Notes: generated from the sequence alone by a model not told the origin. Positions 24,532 to 33,385 are shown, counted from the first letter of the stretch. The stretch is DNA of 64,000 nt from Streptomyces sp. NBC_01571 (GCF_026339875.1 NZ_JAPEPZ010000001.1:5766001-5830000), one strand, 5' to 3'. Made by a program: numbers and translations.

Positions 24532-27500
24532 ATGCGGTACGGGCTGCGGTTCGGGCTGCTGGGTCCACCGGTCCTGTACGACGCCGACGGCGAGGTCGGG
24601 TCGATCGGCGGCGGCAAGATGCGTGCCCTGCTGGTGGCGCTGCTGCTGGAGCCGGGCCGGGTCGTCTCGGTCGACGCGCTCAAGGACGCGCTGTGGGGTG
24701 GATCACCGCCCGCGTCCGCACAGGCCTCACTGCAGAACCACGTCACCCGGCTGCGTCGGCTCCTCGACGATCCGGAGCGGCTGCGGGCCGTACCGCCGGG
24801 GTATCTGCTGCGGGTCGGCGAGGGCGAGCTCGATGTCCGCGTCTTCGAGTCCCACGTCACGGCGGCGCGTGCCGCGCATGCCGGGCGGGACGGCGCACGG
24901 GCGCTGCGCGAGGCACTGGCGGCGCTCGCGCTGTGGCGCGGCACCCCGCTCGGCGGAGTCCGGCCCGAGCTCGGCGGGCACGCCCTCGTCCAGCGCCTGG
25001 AGGAGGCGCGGCTGCTGCTCCTGGAGTGGCGCTACGAGGCCGAGTTGTGGCTCGCGCCGCCGATCGCCGGAAGCGGTGGGCGCGCCGGCGGTGGCCGTGG
25101 CGGGGGAGCGGTGGGGACTTCGGGGGGTGCGGAGGGCACCGGGGAGACACGTGCTTCCGGGAACTCCCCGAGCTTTGCGGACGCGAGTGGTTCCGTGAGC
25201 TCCACCAACTCCGCGGGCGAGGACGGCTTCGGGAGTTCCATGAACTCCGTGGGCGAGGACGGCTTCGGGAGCTCCACGAACTCCGCGGACGTGGGTGGCT
25301 TCGGGAGCTCCACGAACCCCGCGGACGCGGGCGTCTTCGGGCATGCCCGACTGGCCGGCCTCGCACCCGAGTTGGCCGCTCTGGTCGCGGAGCACCCGTT
25401 GCGGGAGGCCTTTCACCGGCTGCTGATGCTCGTGCTGCACCGCACTGGTCGTCAGGCCGAGGCCCTGGCCGTCCACCGCGACCTGCGGGCCCGTCTGATC
25501 GAGGAACTCGGGGTCGAGCCGGGCCCCGCCGTGCGAGAGGCACATCTGGAGATCCTGCGCGACCGCGAGCCCGGCGTGTCAGTCGGATCAGTCGGATCCG
25601 CCGGGTCGGGCGGCAGGGCCGGAACAGCCGGCACGGGCGGAAAGGACAGTGCGGGTACGCCGGCCGGGTCAGGCAGGTCGGGCGGACCACGGAGAACAAG
25701 CGGATCGAGCAGAGCAGGCGCATCGAGCGGCGAAGGCGGATCGGGCAGGGCCGGCGCATCGGGCAGGGCCGGCGCATCGGGCGGAGTGGACGGGGCCGGC
25801 GACATCGGTCAGGCCCCCTGCGCGGACGGAGACGTACCGGCCGCACCGGCGCAGCCGGTTTCCCCCCGTCCTGCCCAACTCCCACCGCCTCCGGCCCACT
25901 TCACCGGACGCGGCGACGTACGCGACGAACTGGGCCTGGTCCTGGACACGGACCGGCGGTTGCGCCTGCCCGTTCCCGCCGTGGCCGTCATCAGCGGCAT
26001 GGCCGGGGTCGGCAAGAGCGCGCTGGCGCTACACGTGGCCCACGGACTGCGGGAACGTTTCCCTGACGGCCAGCTGTACGTCAACCTGCACGGGGCCACC
26101 CCTGGAATGACCCCGCTCTCGCCCGGTCAGGCGCTCGCGGCGCTGCTGCGCGACCTCGGCGTCGAGTCGCGCCGTATCCCCGAACTCCCTGACGCGGCAG
26201 CCGCGTTGCTCCGTTCGACGCTGGCCCCGACGCGCACCCTGATGGTGCTGGACGACGCCGCGCACGCCGCTCAGGTACGGCCGCTGCTGCCGGCGGGCGC
26301 CGGGTGCGCGGTGATCGTGACGAGCCGTTCGCCGCTCACGGTGCTGGACGGCGCACACCGTTTCCCGCTCGCACCGCTGTCGGACGAGGACAGCGCGGCG
26401 CTGCTGCGCGCGGTCTCCGGACGCCGCGACGGCCTCGACGGCGGGCACCCGCTCGTCGAACTCACCGGTCGGCTCCCGCTCGCCCTGCGCGTCGTCGCGG
26501 CCCGCCTCGCCGCGCGCCGGGCGCTCACCCCGGACGCACTTGCCGATCAACTGACCGACACGGAAGGCAGGTTGCGTCATCTGGAGTACGACGACCTGAG
26601 CGTTCGCAGGTCCCTCGCCGTGGCCCATGACGCGCTGCGCGCCTCGGACCGCGAGGCCGACCGGGACGCGGCGCGCGCCCTGTGCAGCATCGGGGCGCTC
26701 GACCTGCCCGTCTACGGTGCGCCCCTGCTCGCCCGGCTTTCCGGCATCGCCGAACACCGCGCCGAGGCCGCGCTCGACCGCCTCGTCGACGTCGCCCTCC
26801 TGGAGGAGACGGCGTACGCCCGCTACGCACCCCACGACCTCGTCCGCGACTTCGCCCGGGAGATCGCGGGAACGACGACGACGACGGGAACGAGAGAGGC
26901 ACCAGGGACACCTGGCGCAACAGGGTCGACGGAGACAGCAGGAGCGACCGAGACGCCAGGGCCGGCGGAGGCGGCCGACGAAGCAGCCGGCGCTGACGGA
27001 GCGGACAGGACGGGCGGGGTGAGCGAGGGTCCCTGCGTCTCCGAGCGTGCCCTGCGCTGGTACGCCGGAGTCGCCGCCCGCTCGCTCGAAGTGATCGTCG
27101 AGGCGGGGCTCGACCGCGCGGACCGCAGCCGGCCGACGGCCACGCAGCCGGCCGCGCACACGGCCGACGCCGCCGCCACACCGCCGTTCCGCTCCGCCAA
27201 GGACGCCTTCGCCTGGGGCGATCTGGAGCTGGAGAACGTGATGACGCTGGTGGAGCGGTACGCGGAGGTGTCCGCGTATGTGCCGGTGCTGGTGCGGCTG
27301 CTCAACCCCTACCTCCAGCGCAGCGGCCGGGTCGCGGAGTCGGAGGTGCTCCTGCGGACGGCGCTGGGCGCGGCGCGGCGGCTCGGGGACGAGGCCGCGC
27401 AGGCGTACGCGCTCGGCGACCTCGCGGGGCTGCACTTCATGACGGGGCGGGCGGGCGAGGCGCTCACCCTGAACGACGAGGCGCTGGCGATCTGGCGGCG

Positions 27501-28149
27501 GCTCGGGGTGCTGTCGTGGGTGCGGCGCGGTCTGAACAACCGCGGCATGCTCCTGGAGGGGCTCGGCCGGTACGTGGAGTCCAGCGAGGCCCTGCTGATG
27601 AGCCTGGAACTCTCCCGGGAGCTGGGCGACCCGCACACGGAGGCCATCACCTACAGCCATCTCGGCAACCTGTACGAGCACACCGACGCCCGCGCCGCCA
27701 TCGACCACCACAAGCGCAGCCTCGCGATCGGCGACGTGATGGATGACGTGATCATCCGGCACTCGGCGCACTGCAACATCGGGTACGCGCACCTCACCCT
27801 CGGGGAACCGGCCGCCGCCGTACCGCACTTCGAGGAGAGCCTGCGCATCCTCGGGGGGCACGACGACTGGCACGGGGAGTCGCAGACCCGGCTCGGGCTG
27901 GTGCGCGCGCTGCGCGGGGTGGGGCACTGCGAGCGGGCCGCGCTGGAGTGCGAGCTGCTGCTGTGCCGTGCCGATCGGCGCGCCGACCAGTTCACCGGCG
28001 GTCTGGCGCGGCACCAGCGCGGACTGCTGCTGCGCACCCGGGGGGACGCCGAGGGGGCGTACGCACAGTGGAGGGCGGCGCTGGAGGCGCTGGACGGCAG
28101 GGACACCTCGGTGGTGGGGGAGCTGCGGGAGCTTCTCCAGGAGGCGTAG
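24532..28149 (+). CDS. AfsR/SARP-type regulator: winged helix, BTAD, NB-ARC, TPR
   Basis: 1205 residues from ATG 24532 (GTG 24511 is the alternative). N-terminal OmpR-like winged helix (about 1-100: LRFGLLGPPVLYDADGEV through QASLQNHVTRLRRLLDD), then the BTAD domain (about 105-345). The BTAD is split by a Gly/Ser/Asn insert of about 100 residues (about 180-275) encoded in part by a 36-bp tandem repeat. A second Gly/Ala/Ser linker (about 355-430) precedes the NB-ARC NTPase, P-loop SGMAGVGKSALALHVAH (Gly490 to Ser497), with LMVLDDAAHAAQVRPLLP as Walker B. A low-complexity Thr/Gly stretch (about 780-830) and five or more TPR repeats (about 905-1200) follow. Such proteins activate secondary metabolism or development genes. 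The stop abuts the stop of the convergent polymerase gene. Confidence 0.93.
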   Translation: MRYGLRFGLLGPPVLYDADGEVGSIGGGKMRALLVALLLEPGRVVSVDALKDALWGGSPPASAQASLQNHVTRLRRLLDDPERLRAVPPGYLLRVGEGELDVRVFESHVTAARAAHAGRDGARALREALAALALWRGTPLGGVRPELGGHALVQRLEEARLLLLEWRYEAELWLAPPIAGSGGRAGGGRGGGAVGTSGGAEGTGETRASGNSPSFADASGSVSSTNSAGEDGFGSSMNSVGEDGFGSSTNSADVGGFGSSTNPADAGVFGHARLAGLAPELAALVAEHPLREAFHRLLMLVLHRTGRQAEALAVHRDLRARLIEELGVEPGPAVREAHLEILRDREPGVSVGSVGSAGSGGRAGTAGTGGKDSAGTPAGSGRSGGPRRTSGSSRAGASSGEGGSGRAGASGRAGASGGVDGAGDIGQAPCADGDVPAAPAQPVSPRPAQLPPPPAHFTGRGDVRDELGLVLDTDRRLRLPVPAVAVISGMAGVGKSALALHVAHGLRERFPDGQLYVNLHGATPGMTPLSPGQALAALLRDLGVESRRIPELPDAAAALLRSTLAPTRTLMVLDDAAHAAQVRPLLPAGAGCAVIVTSRSPLTVLDGAHRFPLAPLSDEDSAALLRAVSGRRDGLDGGHPLVELTGRLPLALRVVAARLAARRALTPDALADQLTDTEGRLRHLEYDDLSVRRSLAVAHDALRASDREADRDAARALCSIGALDLPVYGAPLLARLSGIAEHRAEAALDRLVDVALLEETAYARYAPHDLVRDFAREIAGTTTTTGTREAPGTPGATGSTETAGATETPGPAEAADEAAGADGADRTGGVSEGPCVSERALRWYAGVAARSLEVIVEAGLDRADRSRPTATQPAAHTADAAATPPFRSAKDAFAWGDLELENVMTLVERYAEVSAYVPVLVRLLNPYLQRSGRVAESEVLLRTALGAARRLGDEAAQAYALGDLAGLHFMTGRAGEALTLNDEALAIWRRLGVLSWVRRGLNNRGMLLEGLGRYVESSEALLMSLELSRELGDPHTEAITYSHLGNLYEHTDARAAIDHHKRSLAIGDVMDDVIIRHSAHCNIGYAHLTLGEPAAAVPHFEESLRILGGHDDWHGESQTRLGLVRALRGVGHCERAALECELLLCRADRRADQFTGGLARHQRGLLLRTRGDAEGAYAQWRAALEALDGRDTSVVGELRELLQEA
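25180..25341 (+). repeat. 36-bp coding minisatellite, 4.5 copies
   Basis: Units start at 25180, 25216, 25252, 25288 and 25324 (partial). Each encodes 12 residues such as GEDGFGSSMNSV, GEDGFGSSTNSA and DVGGFGSSTNPA. The period is a multiple of three, so copy-number change keeps the reading frame. It lies inside the BTAD domain of the SARP regulator. Confidence 0.9.
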
Positions 28150-29841
28150 CTACTTCGCGTCCGCGTAGCACTCCACGACCGCGGTCGTGAAGGGGAAGTG
28201 GACCGGTGTCTCGCCGAACGTCAGCCTGCCCGCCAGCTCCGCGGCCTCCCGGACGGCCGCCACGACCACGTCCGCCTCCTCGGCCGGGCAGTGCACGATC
28301 ACCTCGTCGTGCTGGAAGAAGACCAGCTCGGCGGCGAGGCCGGCGCAGGCGCGGCGGAGGGCGGCGAGCAGCAGCAGCGCCCAGTCGGCGGCGCTGCCCT
28401 GGACGACGAAGTTGCGTGCGAAACGGCCGCGGGCGCGGGAGTTGGAGGAGGCGTACCCGGGCACCCAGCCCTGGTCGCCGAGTGCCTCGGCGGGCTCGTC
28501 CTGGGGGAGGCCCGCCTCCTCCGACGCCCGGTCGGAGGCACCGGCGGCCGGGGGGCTGGTCCGGCCCAGCCAGGTCCGTACGAGGCGGCCCTCCTCGCCC
28601 GCGCGGGCGGCGTCGTCCACGTACGCCACCGCCTTGGGGAAGCGGCGGCGCAGTGCGGCCAGGTTCTTCAGGCCGTCGCCCGACGTCTGCCCGTACACCG
28701 CGCCGAGGACGGCGAGCTTGGCCTGGTCGCGGTCGCCGGCGAAGGCCCGGTCCGACACCGCCTGGTAGAGGTCGCCCTCCCGGCCCGCGACCTCCATCAG
28801 GCCGGGGTCGCGGGAGATCGCGGCCAGTACCCGCGGCTCCATCTGGTCGGCGTCGGCCACCACGAGTCGCCAGCCGGGGTCGGCGACGACGGCACGGCGG
28901 ATGACCTTGGGGATCTGGAGCGCGCCCCCGCCGTTGGTCACCCAGCGTCCGGTGACCGTGCCGCCCGGGAGGTACTCGGGGCGGAAGCGTCCGTCGCGCA
29001 CCCAGTCCTGCAGCCAGGACCAGCCGTGGGCCACCCAGATCCGGTACAGCTTCTTGTAGGCGAGCAGGGGCCGCACGGCGGGATGGTCGACCGATTCGAG
29101 CTCCCACCGCCGGGTGGACCCGACCTTGATCCCGGCCTGCGCGAAGGCCTTGACGACGTCGGCGGGCAGGTCGGGTCTGACCCGTCTGCCGAAGGCCGCC
29201 GAGACCTCGTCCGTGAGCTCGGCGAGGCGGCGGGGCTCGCCGCCGCCCGCGTACCGCTCGCCGAGCATCTCGCGCAACAGCTCGCGGTGGACGTCCGCGC
29301 GCCACGGCAGTCCCGTCGCGTTCATCTCCGCCGCCACCAGCATGCCCGCCGACTCGGCGGTGGTGAGCAGGTGCATGCGCTCGGGGTGGGCGGTGGCCGC
29401 ATGGCGGCGCCGCTGCTCCGCGTACACCTCGATGAGGTCTTCCAGGGGGAGGTGGACCGGGCGGGGCTCGAAGAGGGACGACTGCGAGCCGGGCTCGGCG
29501 GAGCGCTGCGGGGGGTCCGGTGGCACGGGCCCGCCGCGCAGCCTGGCCAGCGCGGCGGCCGCCGCGCGGGGTTCGCCGAGCCGGCCCTCGTGGCCGAGCA
29601 GCAGGTTCTCGGCGGCCTCGATGTCGTAGCACCGCTCCACGCGCACCCCGGCGGCGAGCAGGCGTGGGTGGACGCCGGCCGTGGACCGCCAGACCCACCG
29701 GACCACGTCGGGCCGGGCCCGCACGGCCTCGACGAGATCGGCCTCCCTGCGCACCGGTCCCACGGGCAGCCCGTCGGGTCCGAGGGGGGCGAGCTCCGCG
29801 CCGCCGTCCTCGGCCGGTCCGACAGCCCACCGGTCGCTCAT
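28150..29841 (-). CDS. Family A DNA polymerase-like protein
   Basis: 563 residues from ATG 29839-29841; a TTG 10 codons upstream is possible. Usually labelled bifunctional 3'-5' exonuclease/DNA polymerase in actinobacteria. The polymerase motifs are present: motif A VVADADQMEPRVLAAIS, motif B DQAKLAVLGAVYGQTSGDG, motif C FFQHDEVIVH. The exonuclease half (about 1-150) shows no DxE or other Exo motif, so proofreading activity is doubtful. About 150 residues shorter than the Klenow part of Pol I, with a loop insertion ASDRASEEAGLPQDEPAEA before ARNFVVQGSAADW. Convergent with the SARP gene with no gap, and downstream of the Clp-N/HTH gene. The role is probably repair or a specialised synthesis; unproven. 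Confidence 0.88.
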   Translation of the reverse strand: MSDRWAVGPAEDGGAELAPLGPDGLPVGPVRREADLVEAVRARPDVVRWVWRSTAGVHPRLLAAGVRVERCYDIEAAENLLLGHEGRLGEPRAAAAALARLRGGPVPPDPPQRSAEPGSQSSLFEPRPVHLPLEDLIEVYAEQRRRHAATAHPERMHLLTTAESAGMLVAAEMNATGLPWRADVHRELLREMLGERYAGGGEPRRLAELTDEVSAAFGRRVRPDLPADVVKAFAQAGIKVGSTRRWELESVDHPAVRPLLAYKKLYRIWVAHGWSWLQDWVRDGRFRPEYLPGGTVTGRWVTNGGGALQIPKVIRRAVVADPGWRLVVADADQMEPRVLAAISRDPGLMEVAGREGDLYQAVSDRAFAGDRDQAKLAVLGAVYGQTSGDGLKNLAALRRRFPKAVAYVDDAARAGEEGRLVRTWLGRTSPPAAGASDRASEEAGLPQDEPAEALGDQGWVPGYASSNSRARGRFARNFVVQGSAADWALLLLAALRRACAGLAAELVFFQHDEVIVHCPAEEADVVVAAVREAAELAGRLTFGETPVHFPFTTAVVECYADAK

Positions 29842-29940
29842 GATGCCGAGTCTCGCAGGAGGGTCTGACAACGCCGTCGCGACGACTCGGCTGGTCGGGG
29901 CGACGCGGCTGGTCGGGGCCGCCCCGACGGCGCGGCCGGA

Positions 29941-29992
29941 CGCCGCGCCGCGACGACTCGGCCGGATGCCGCGCCGCGACGACTCGGCCGGT
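29941..29992. repeat. Two 26-bp tandem units between polymerase and Clp-N genes
   Basis: 29941-29966 and 29967-29992 differ at two positions only (GCCGCGCCGCGACGACTCGG core). A third partial copy of GCGACGACTCGG is at about 29879-29890, and GCGGCTGGTCGGGGC-like words repeat at 29888-29920. The second unit runs into the stop codon of the Clp-N gene. Confidence 0.8.
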
Positions 29993-30714
29993 TACGGCGC
30001 CTCGGTGAGGTCCGCCAGCGCGCGGGCGACGTGGGCCTCGGTCGCCTGCTTGGTGACGCCGGCGTCGCTGAGCACCCCCTGGCCGTTCTCGTGCTCCAGG
30101 AGGGCCAGGAGGATGTGTTCGGTGCCGATGTAGTTGTGGCCGAGGCGGAGGGCCTCGCGGAAGGTGAGTTCGAGGACCTTCTTCGCGGCGGGGCCATAGG
30201 GGACGAGCTCCGGGACCTCGGCGGCGGCCGGCGGGAGCGCCGCGGTCGCCGCCTCACGGAGCGCCTCCAGGGTCACGCCCTGCGCGGTGATCGCGAGCGC
30301 TGCGAGCCCCCCGGGCTCGGCGAGCAGACCGAGGACCAGGTGTTCGGGGAGGCCTTCGGCGTTGCCCGAGGTCTTGGCCTCGGCGTGCGCGGCCATGACC
30401 ACGTTCCGGGCGCGCGGTGTGTAGCGGCCGAAGCCCTGGCTGGGGTCGAGGTCCGACTCCGCCTTCGGGACGAACCGCTTCTGCGCCGCCTGCCGGGTGA
30501 CCCCCATGCTCCTGCCGATGTCCGTCCAGGACGCGCCCGAACGCCGGGCCTGGTCCACGAAGTGCCCGATCAGATGGTCGGCGACGTCGCCGAGGTGGTC
30601 CGCGGCGATCACCGCGTCCTGGAGCTGGTCGAGCGCGTCGGTGTGGACCTTCTTGATGGCCTCGATGAGGTCGTCGAGGCGTACGGATGGCGTGCCGAGT
30701 GGGTTCGTCGTCAT
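29992..30714 (-). CDS. Clp N-terminal-domain protein with N-terminal HTH
   Basis: 240 residues. N-terminal region (about 1-85): a helical dimer-like part LDDLIEAIKKVHTDALDQLQ, then a helix-turn-helix SGASWTDIGRSMGVTRQAAQ followed by KRF. C-terminal region (about 95-240): two Clp-N repeats, FGRYTPRARNVVMAAHAEA...GLPEHLVLGLL and LTFREALRLGHNYIGTEHIL with LALLEHENGQ. No ATPase domain, so it is not a ClpA/C chaperone. The ATG is not preceded by a ribosome site. Instead TTGACA-N17-TACGGT-N6-ATG reads as a leaderless promoter covered by two palindromes, so the protein probably represses itself. Clp-N domains bind adaptor or substrate peptides, so it could link protein quality control to transcription; this is inference. 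Confidence 0.85.
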   Translation of the reverse strand: MTTNPLGTPSVRLDDLIEAIKKVHTDALDQLQDAVIAADHLGDVADHLIGHFVDQARRSGASWTDIGRSMGVTRQAAQKRFVPKAESDLDPSQGFGRYTPRARNVVMAAHAEAKTSGNAEGLPEHLVLGLLAEPGGLAALAITAQGVTLEALREAATAALPPAAAEVPELVPYGPAAKKVLELTFREALRLGHNYIGTEHILLALLEHENGQGVLSDAGVTKQATEAHVARALADLTEAP

Positions 30715-30715
30715 G

Positions 30716-30762
30716 TGTCAACCGTAAGTTGACAGTGGAGGGGTGTCAACCCGAAGTTGACA
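30716..30762 (-). promoter_or_regulatory. Twin operators and leaderless promoter of the Clp-N/HTH gene
   Basis: Two 19-bp sites of the form TGTCAAC-N5-GTTGACA at 30716-30734 (N5 CGTAA) and 30744-30762 (N5 CCGAA), centres 28 bp apart. On the minus strand the -35 TTGACA is 30749-30744, the spacer is 17 bp, the -10 TACGGT is 30726-30721, and the ATG begins 6 bp later. Each palindrome therefore covers one promoter box. Confidence 0.85.
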
Positions 30763-30825
30763 TCTCGCGCGCCCTCGTCCGGGGAAGGCTCGGGCGAACA
30801 GCTGGGGAGAATCCGCGGGGAAACG

Positions 30826-30846
30826 TTGTCCACAGGGTGTGGATAC
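30826..30846 (+). promoter_or_regulatory. Inverted pair of DnaA-box-like sites
   Basis: TTGTCCACA at 30826-30834 is a perfect Streptomyces DnaA box; TGTGGATAC at 30838-30846 is an inverted copy (GTATCCACA). The GGG between them leaves a TCCACA/TGTGGA dyad. It lies in the 200-bp divergent gap between the Clp-N and DUF2786 genes. Confidence 0.6.
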
Positions 30847-30918
30847 TTTTTTCGCGTGACGGAAGCCCGACGGCACCTGCCCCGGAGGGGACCCCGGAGC
30901 GCGTGGCACGATCGGAGG

Positions 30919-32034
30919 ATGAGCAGCAGTACGACGCCCAGCACCGTGGAGCGTGCCTTCGGGGCCGCCCTCTACGCCGACACCGACGCGGCCCTCGACA
31001 CGGGCGCCTCGCTGCTCGCCGCCGATCCCGCGGCGGACGCCGAACTCGCCCTGCGCGGCACGGAGTTCGTCGCCGCCGCCTGGCGCCGCGGCTGGCAGCC
31101 CGCCGACGTCGTACGGATCGTGCGGCGCGAACTGGACGACGTACACGTGGGCCTGGTGTCGGCCCTGATCCTGCGGGAGGACCGGACACCCCGGGGCCCG
31201 CGCTGGGCGGCTCAGCTCGACGAACTGGACGCGGCCGCCGGGCCGCCGCGCGCCGACCGCTTCACACACGCCACCACCGTGCTGGAGCTGTACCGGCTGT
31301 TGCTGCGGCTGCCCGCCATCGAGCCGTTGGACCCGCCCCGGCAGGACGCGCCGCAGGACTCCCGGATGCTCACCCGCATCCGCGCCCTGCTCGCCAAGGC
31401 CGAGGCGACCGGCTTCCCGGAGGAGGCGGAGGCACTGAGCGCCAAGGCCCAGGAGCTGATGGCGCGGCACAGCATCGACGAGGCACTGCTCGCGGCCCGC
31501 ACGCACGCCAAGGACGCGCCCGGCGCCTGCCGCATCGGTGTCGAGCCGCCGTACGAGACGGCCAAGGCGGTACTGCTCGACGCGGTGGCCGGAGCGAACC
31601 GCTGCCGTGCCGTGTGGAACGAGCCCCTCGCCTTCTCGACCGTCGTCGGCTTCGAACCCGACCTGGAGGCGGTCGAACTCCTCTACACCTCGCTGCTCGT
31701 GCAGGCCACCACCGCGATGGCGAAGGCGGAGGCGGCGCAGCGGGCCGGCGGGCGGAAGCGTACGAAGACGTTCCGGCAGTCGTTCCTCGCCGCGTACGCC
31801 CATCGCATCGGAGACCGGCTCGCGACGGCCGCCGAGGGGCAGGTCGCGTCGTCGGAGGGGGAGCTGCTGCCCGTCCTGGCGGCCCGCGAGGTGGCGGTCA
31901 CCGACCACATGGAACAGATGTTCCCGGACACCGTCACCACCCGGCTGCGCGGGGTGGACGACGCGGCCGGGTGGCAGGAAGGGGCCGCCGCGGCGGACCG
32001 GGCCCAGGTCAGAGCCCGGCCGCCGCTGCGATGA
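30919..32034 (+). CDS. DUF2786-domain protein
   Basis: 371 residues from ATG 30919. The GGAGG at 30914-30918 touches the ATG, so the start may be slightly different; an upstream GTG (30856) is in frame. Hydrophilic, mainly helical. The DUF2786 signature is RIRALLAKAEATGFPEEAEA followed by LSAKAQELMARHSID (about residues 155-190), which occurs in phage-associated and actinobacterial proteins of unknown function. The C-terminal region has FRQSFLAAYAHRIGDRL and a charged tail. It is divergent from the Clp-N/HTH gene, with a DnaA-box pair in its upstream region. A zinc or nucleic-acid role has been guessed for the family, but nothing here shows it. Confidence 0.8.
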   Translation: MSSSTTPSTVERAFGAALYADTDAALDTGASLLAADPAADAELALRGTEFVAAAWRRGWQPADVVRIVRRELDDVHVGLVSALILREDRTPRGPRWAAQLDELDAAAGPPRADRFTHATTVLELYRLLLRLPAIEPLDPPRQDAPQDSRMLTRIRALLAKAEATGFPEEAEALSAKAQELMARHSIDEALLAARTHAKDAPGACRIGVEPPYETAKAVLLDAVAGANRCRAVWNEPLAFSTVVGFEPDLEAVELLYTSLLVQATTAMAKAEAAQRAGGRKRTKTFRQSFLAAYAHRIGDRLATAAEGQVASSEGELLPVLAAREVAVTDHMEQMFPDTVTTRLRGVDDAAGWQEGAAAADRAQVRARPPLR

Positions 32035-32070
32035 GGCGACGGCCGGCGGGCCCTGCGAGCGGCTGATCGG

Positions 32071-32610
32071 TCAGTCGCCGGCCGCCTGGAAGGTGCTCAC
32101 GGAGGCGTTCAGGTCGTCCGGCCCGGTCTTGCCCGCGAGGGGGCCGTACGACCACTTGAAGCGCTGGGCGTCCTTGGCACCGGGCAGGCTGATCTTCAGC
32201 GAGGTCGCGGCGAGGCTCTTCGCGTCGCCCGCCTTGCCCCGCACGTAGGTGATCGTGAAGGAGGCGGTGCCGTCCTTCGCCAGGGTCATCTTCTGCGGCT
32301 TCGCCGACTTGTCCGCGAAGACCTCCGTTCCCCGGGTGCTGTCGTGCAGCTCGATGCCGGGGAAGCCCGTGAGGGTGCACTCCTCGCCGTGGTTGGTGAG
32401 CGTGACGGGCACGTTGCCGGTGTCCCCGGCGGCCGGGGCGGTGTTGGCGGGGCCGACCTCGAAGTCGATCCGGTCGATCGCGCAGACGCTGGAGGAGGCC
32501 GAGGTCGCCGTGGAGCCGCCGGAATCCTTCTTGTCGGCACCGCCGCTGTCGCAGGCGGTCAGCATGAGGGCCGCCGCGGCGGTGACGACGGCGATCGGAA
32601 GGGCGCGCAT
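32071..32610 (-). CDS. DUF4232 lipoprotein
   Basis: 179 residues, ATG 32608-32610, with an AGGGGG ribosome site upstream. Signal MRALPIAVVTAAAALMLTAC, lipobox LTAC (Cys 20). A Gly/Ser/Lys linker leads to a DUF4232-like beta domain: VCAIDRIDFEVGPANTAP, VPVTLTNHGEECTLTGFPGI, then FTITYVRGK and a final segment with FKWSYGP. The two Cys (VCAID, ECTL) are the family's disulfide pair. Extracellular, function unknown, common in Streptomyces. Convergent with the DUF2786 gene 36 bp away. Confidence 0.85.
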   Translation of the reverse strand: MRALPIAVVTAAAALMLTACDSGGADKKDSGGSTATSASSSVCAIDRIDFEVGPANTAPAAGDTGNVPVTLTNHGEECTLTGFPGIELHDSTRGTEVFADKSAKPQKMTLAKDGTASFTITYVRGKAGDAKSLAATSLKISLPGAKDAQRFKWSYGPLAGKTGPDDLNASVSTFQAAGD

Positions 32611-32848
32611 GGGTTTCCCCCTGGGTTCGTGACGGTGCACACCGATCATCACGCAGACCGGGGGGTGAGTGTCGCGCGACCCCCCGCTCCGGCGCGTCGT
32701 CCGTGCGACTGGCACCCGGAGAATCACCTGAACGTCGAACGGGGCGGGCCCGCGGGCGTCCGGCACGGAGCCGCGGAACATGGGGAGATCGACGTCCCGT
32801 TCGGGGGCGGGGCCCGCAAGTGCGCAGGCGGGAGCCGTGGGCGGGGGT

Positions 32849-33385
32849 TCAGGACCCCAGGCTCGCCGTCGGCAGCCCCGACGGCAGCTTGCCGCCCTGG
32901 GCCTTCGTGTACGACTCCTTGCCGAGACCGCCCGACCAGGTGACCTTGAGCGTCGTGGCGTTGACGGAGTCGACCATGCCCGTGGCGCGCTGCTTGTTTC
33001 CGTCCGCGCAGGTGAGGTGGATCATCCGCATGCCCGACTCCTCCCCGGCCGTACCGCTGCACACGGTGCCGCCCGTCGCGAAGAGCCCGGCCTGCTTCCC
33101 GGTGATCACCAGCGCCACCGCTTTGCCGCCTGTGGTGGCCAGCCAACTGCCCTCGAGTCCGGCCTTGGCGGTGGGCGAGGTGCTCGCATCCCCGCCCGTG
33201 CCGCCGGTCCCGGACGCGCCGGTGCTCGCGGTCTTGTCCGCGGATCCCGGACTGGAGGAGCCGGAGTCGTCGCTGCTGCAGCCGGTCAGCGCGAGCGCGC
33301 CCGCCAGACCCGCGGCCACGAGCATGGCGGTGGCCGCGGTCCGGACCCGCCGACGCGGGAGGATCGCCGAAGTCGCCGATGTCAC
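32849..33385 (-). CDS. Secreted lipoprotein, small beta-rich domain
   Basis: 178 residues from GTG 33383-33385, chosen because GGGGGC lies 5 bp upstream; a TTG 4 codons earlier lacks one. Signal ends ALALTGCSS (lipobox LTGC). A Ser/Gly/Thr-rich linker of about 45 residues precedes a domain with LEGSWLATTGGKAVALVITG, a KQAGLFATGGTVCSGTAG segment, MIHLTCADGNKQRATG and VTWSGGLGKE. Two Cys likely bonded. No known family recognised; the pattern of short strands around Gly-Lys turns suggests a lipocalin- or META-like barrel. Confidence 0.75.
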   Translation of the reverse strand: MTSATSAILPRRRVRTAATAMLVAAGLAGALALTGCSSDDSGSSSPGSADKTASTGASGTGGTGGDASTSPTAKAGLEGSWLATTGGKAVALVITGKQAGLFATGGTVCSGTAGEESGMRMIHLTCADGNKQRATGMVDSVNATTLKVTWSGGLGKESYTKAQGGKLPSGLPTASLGS

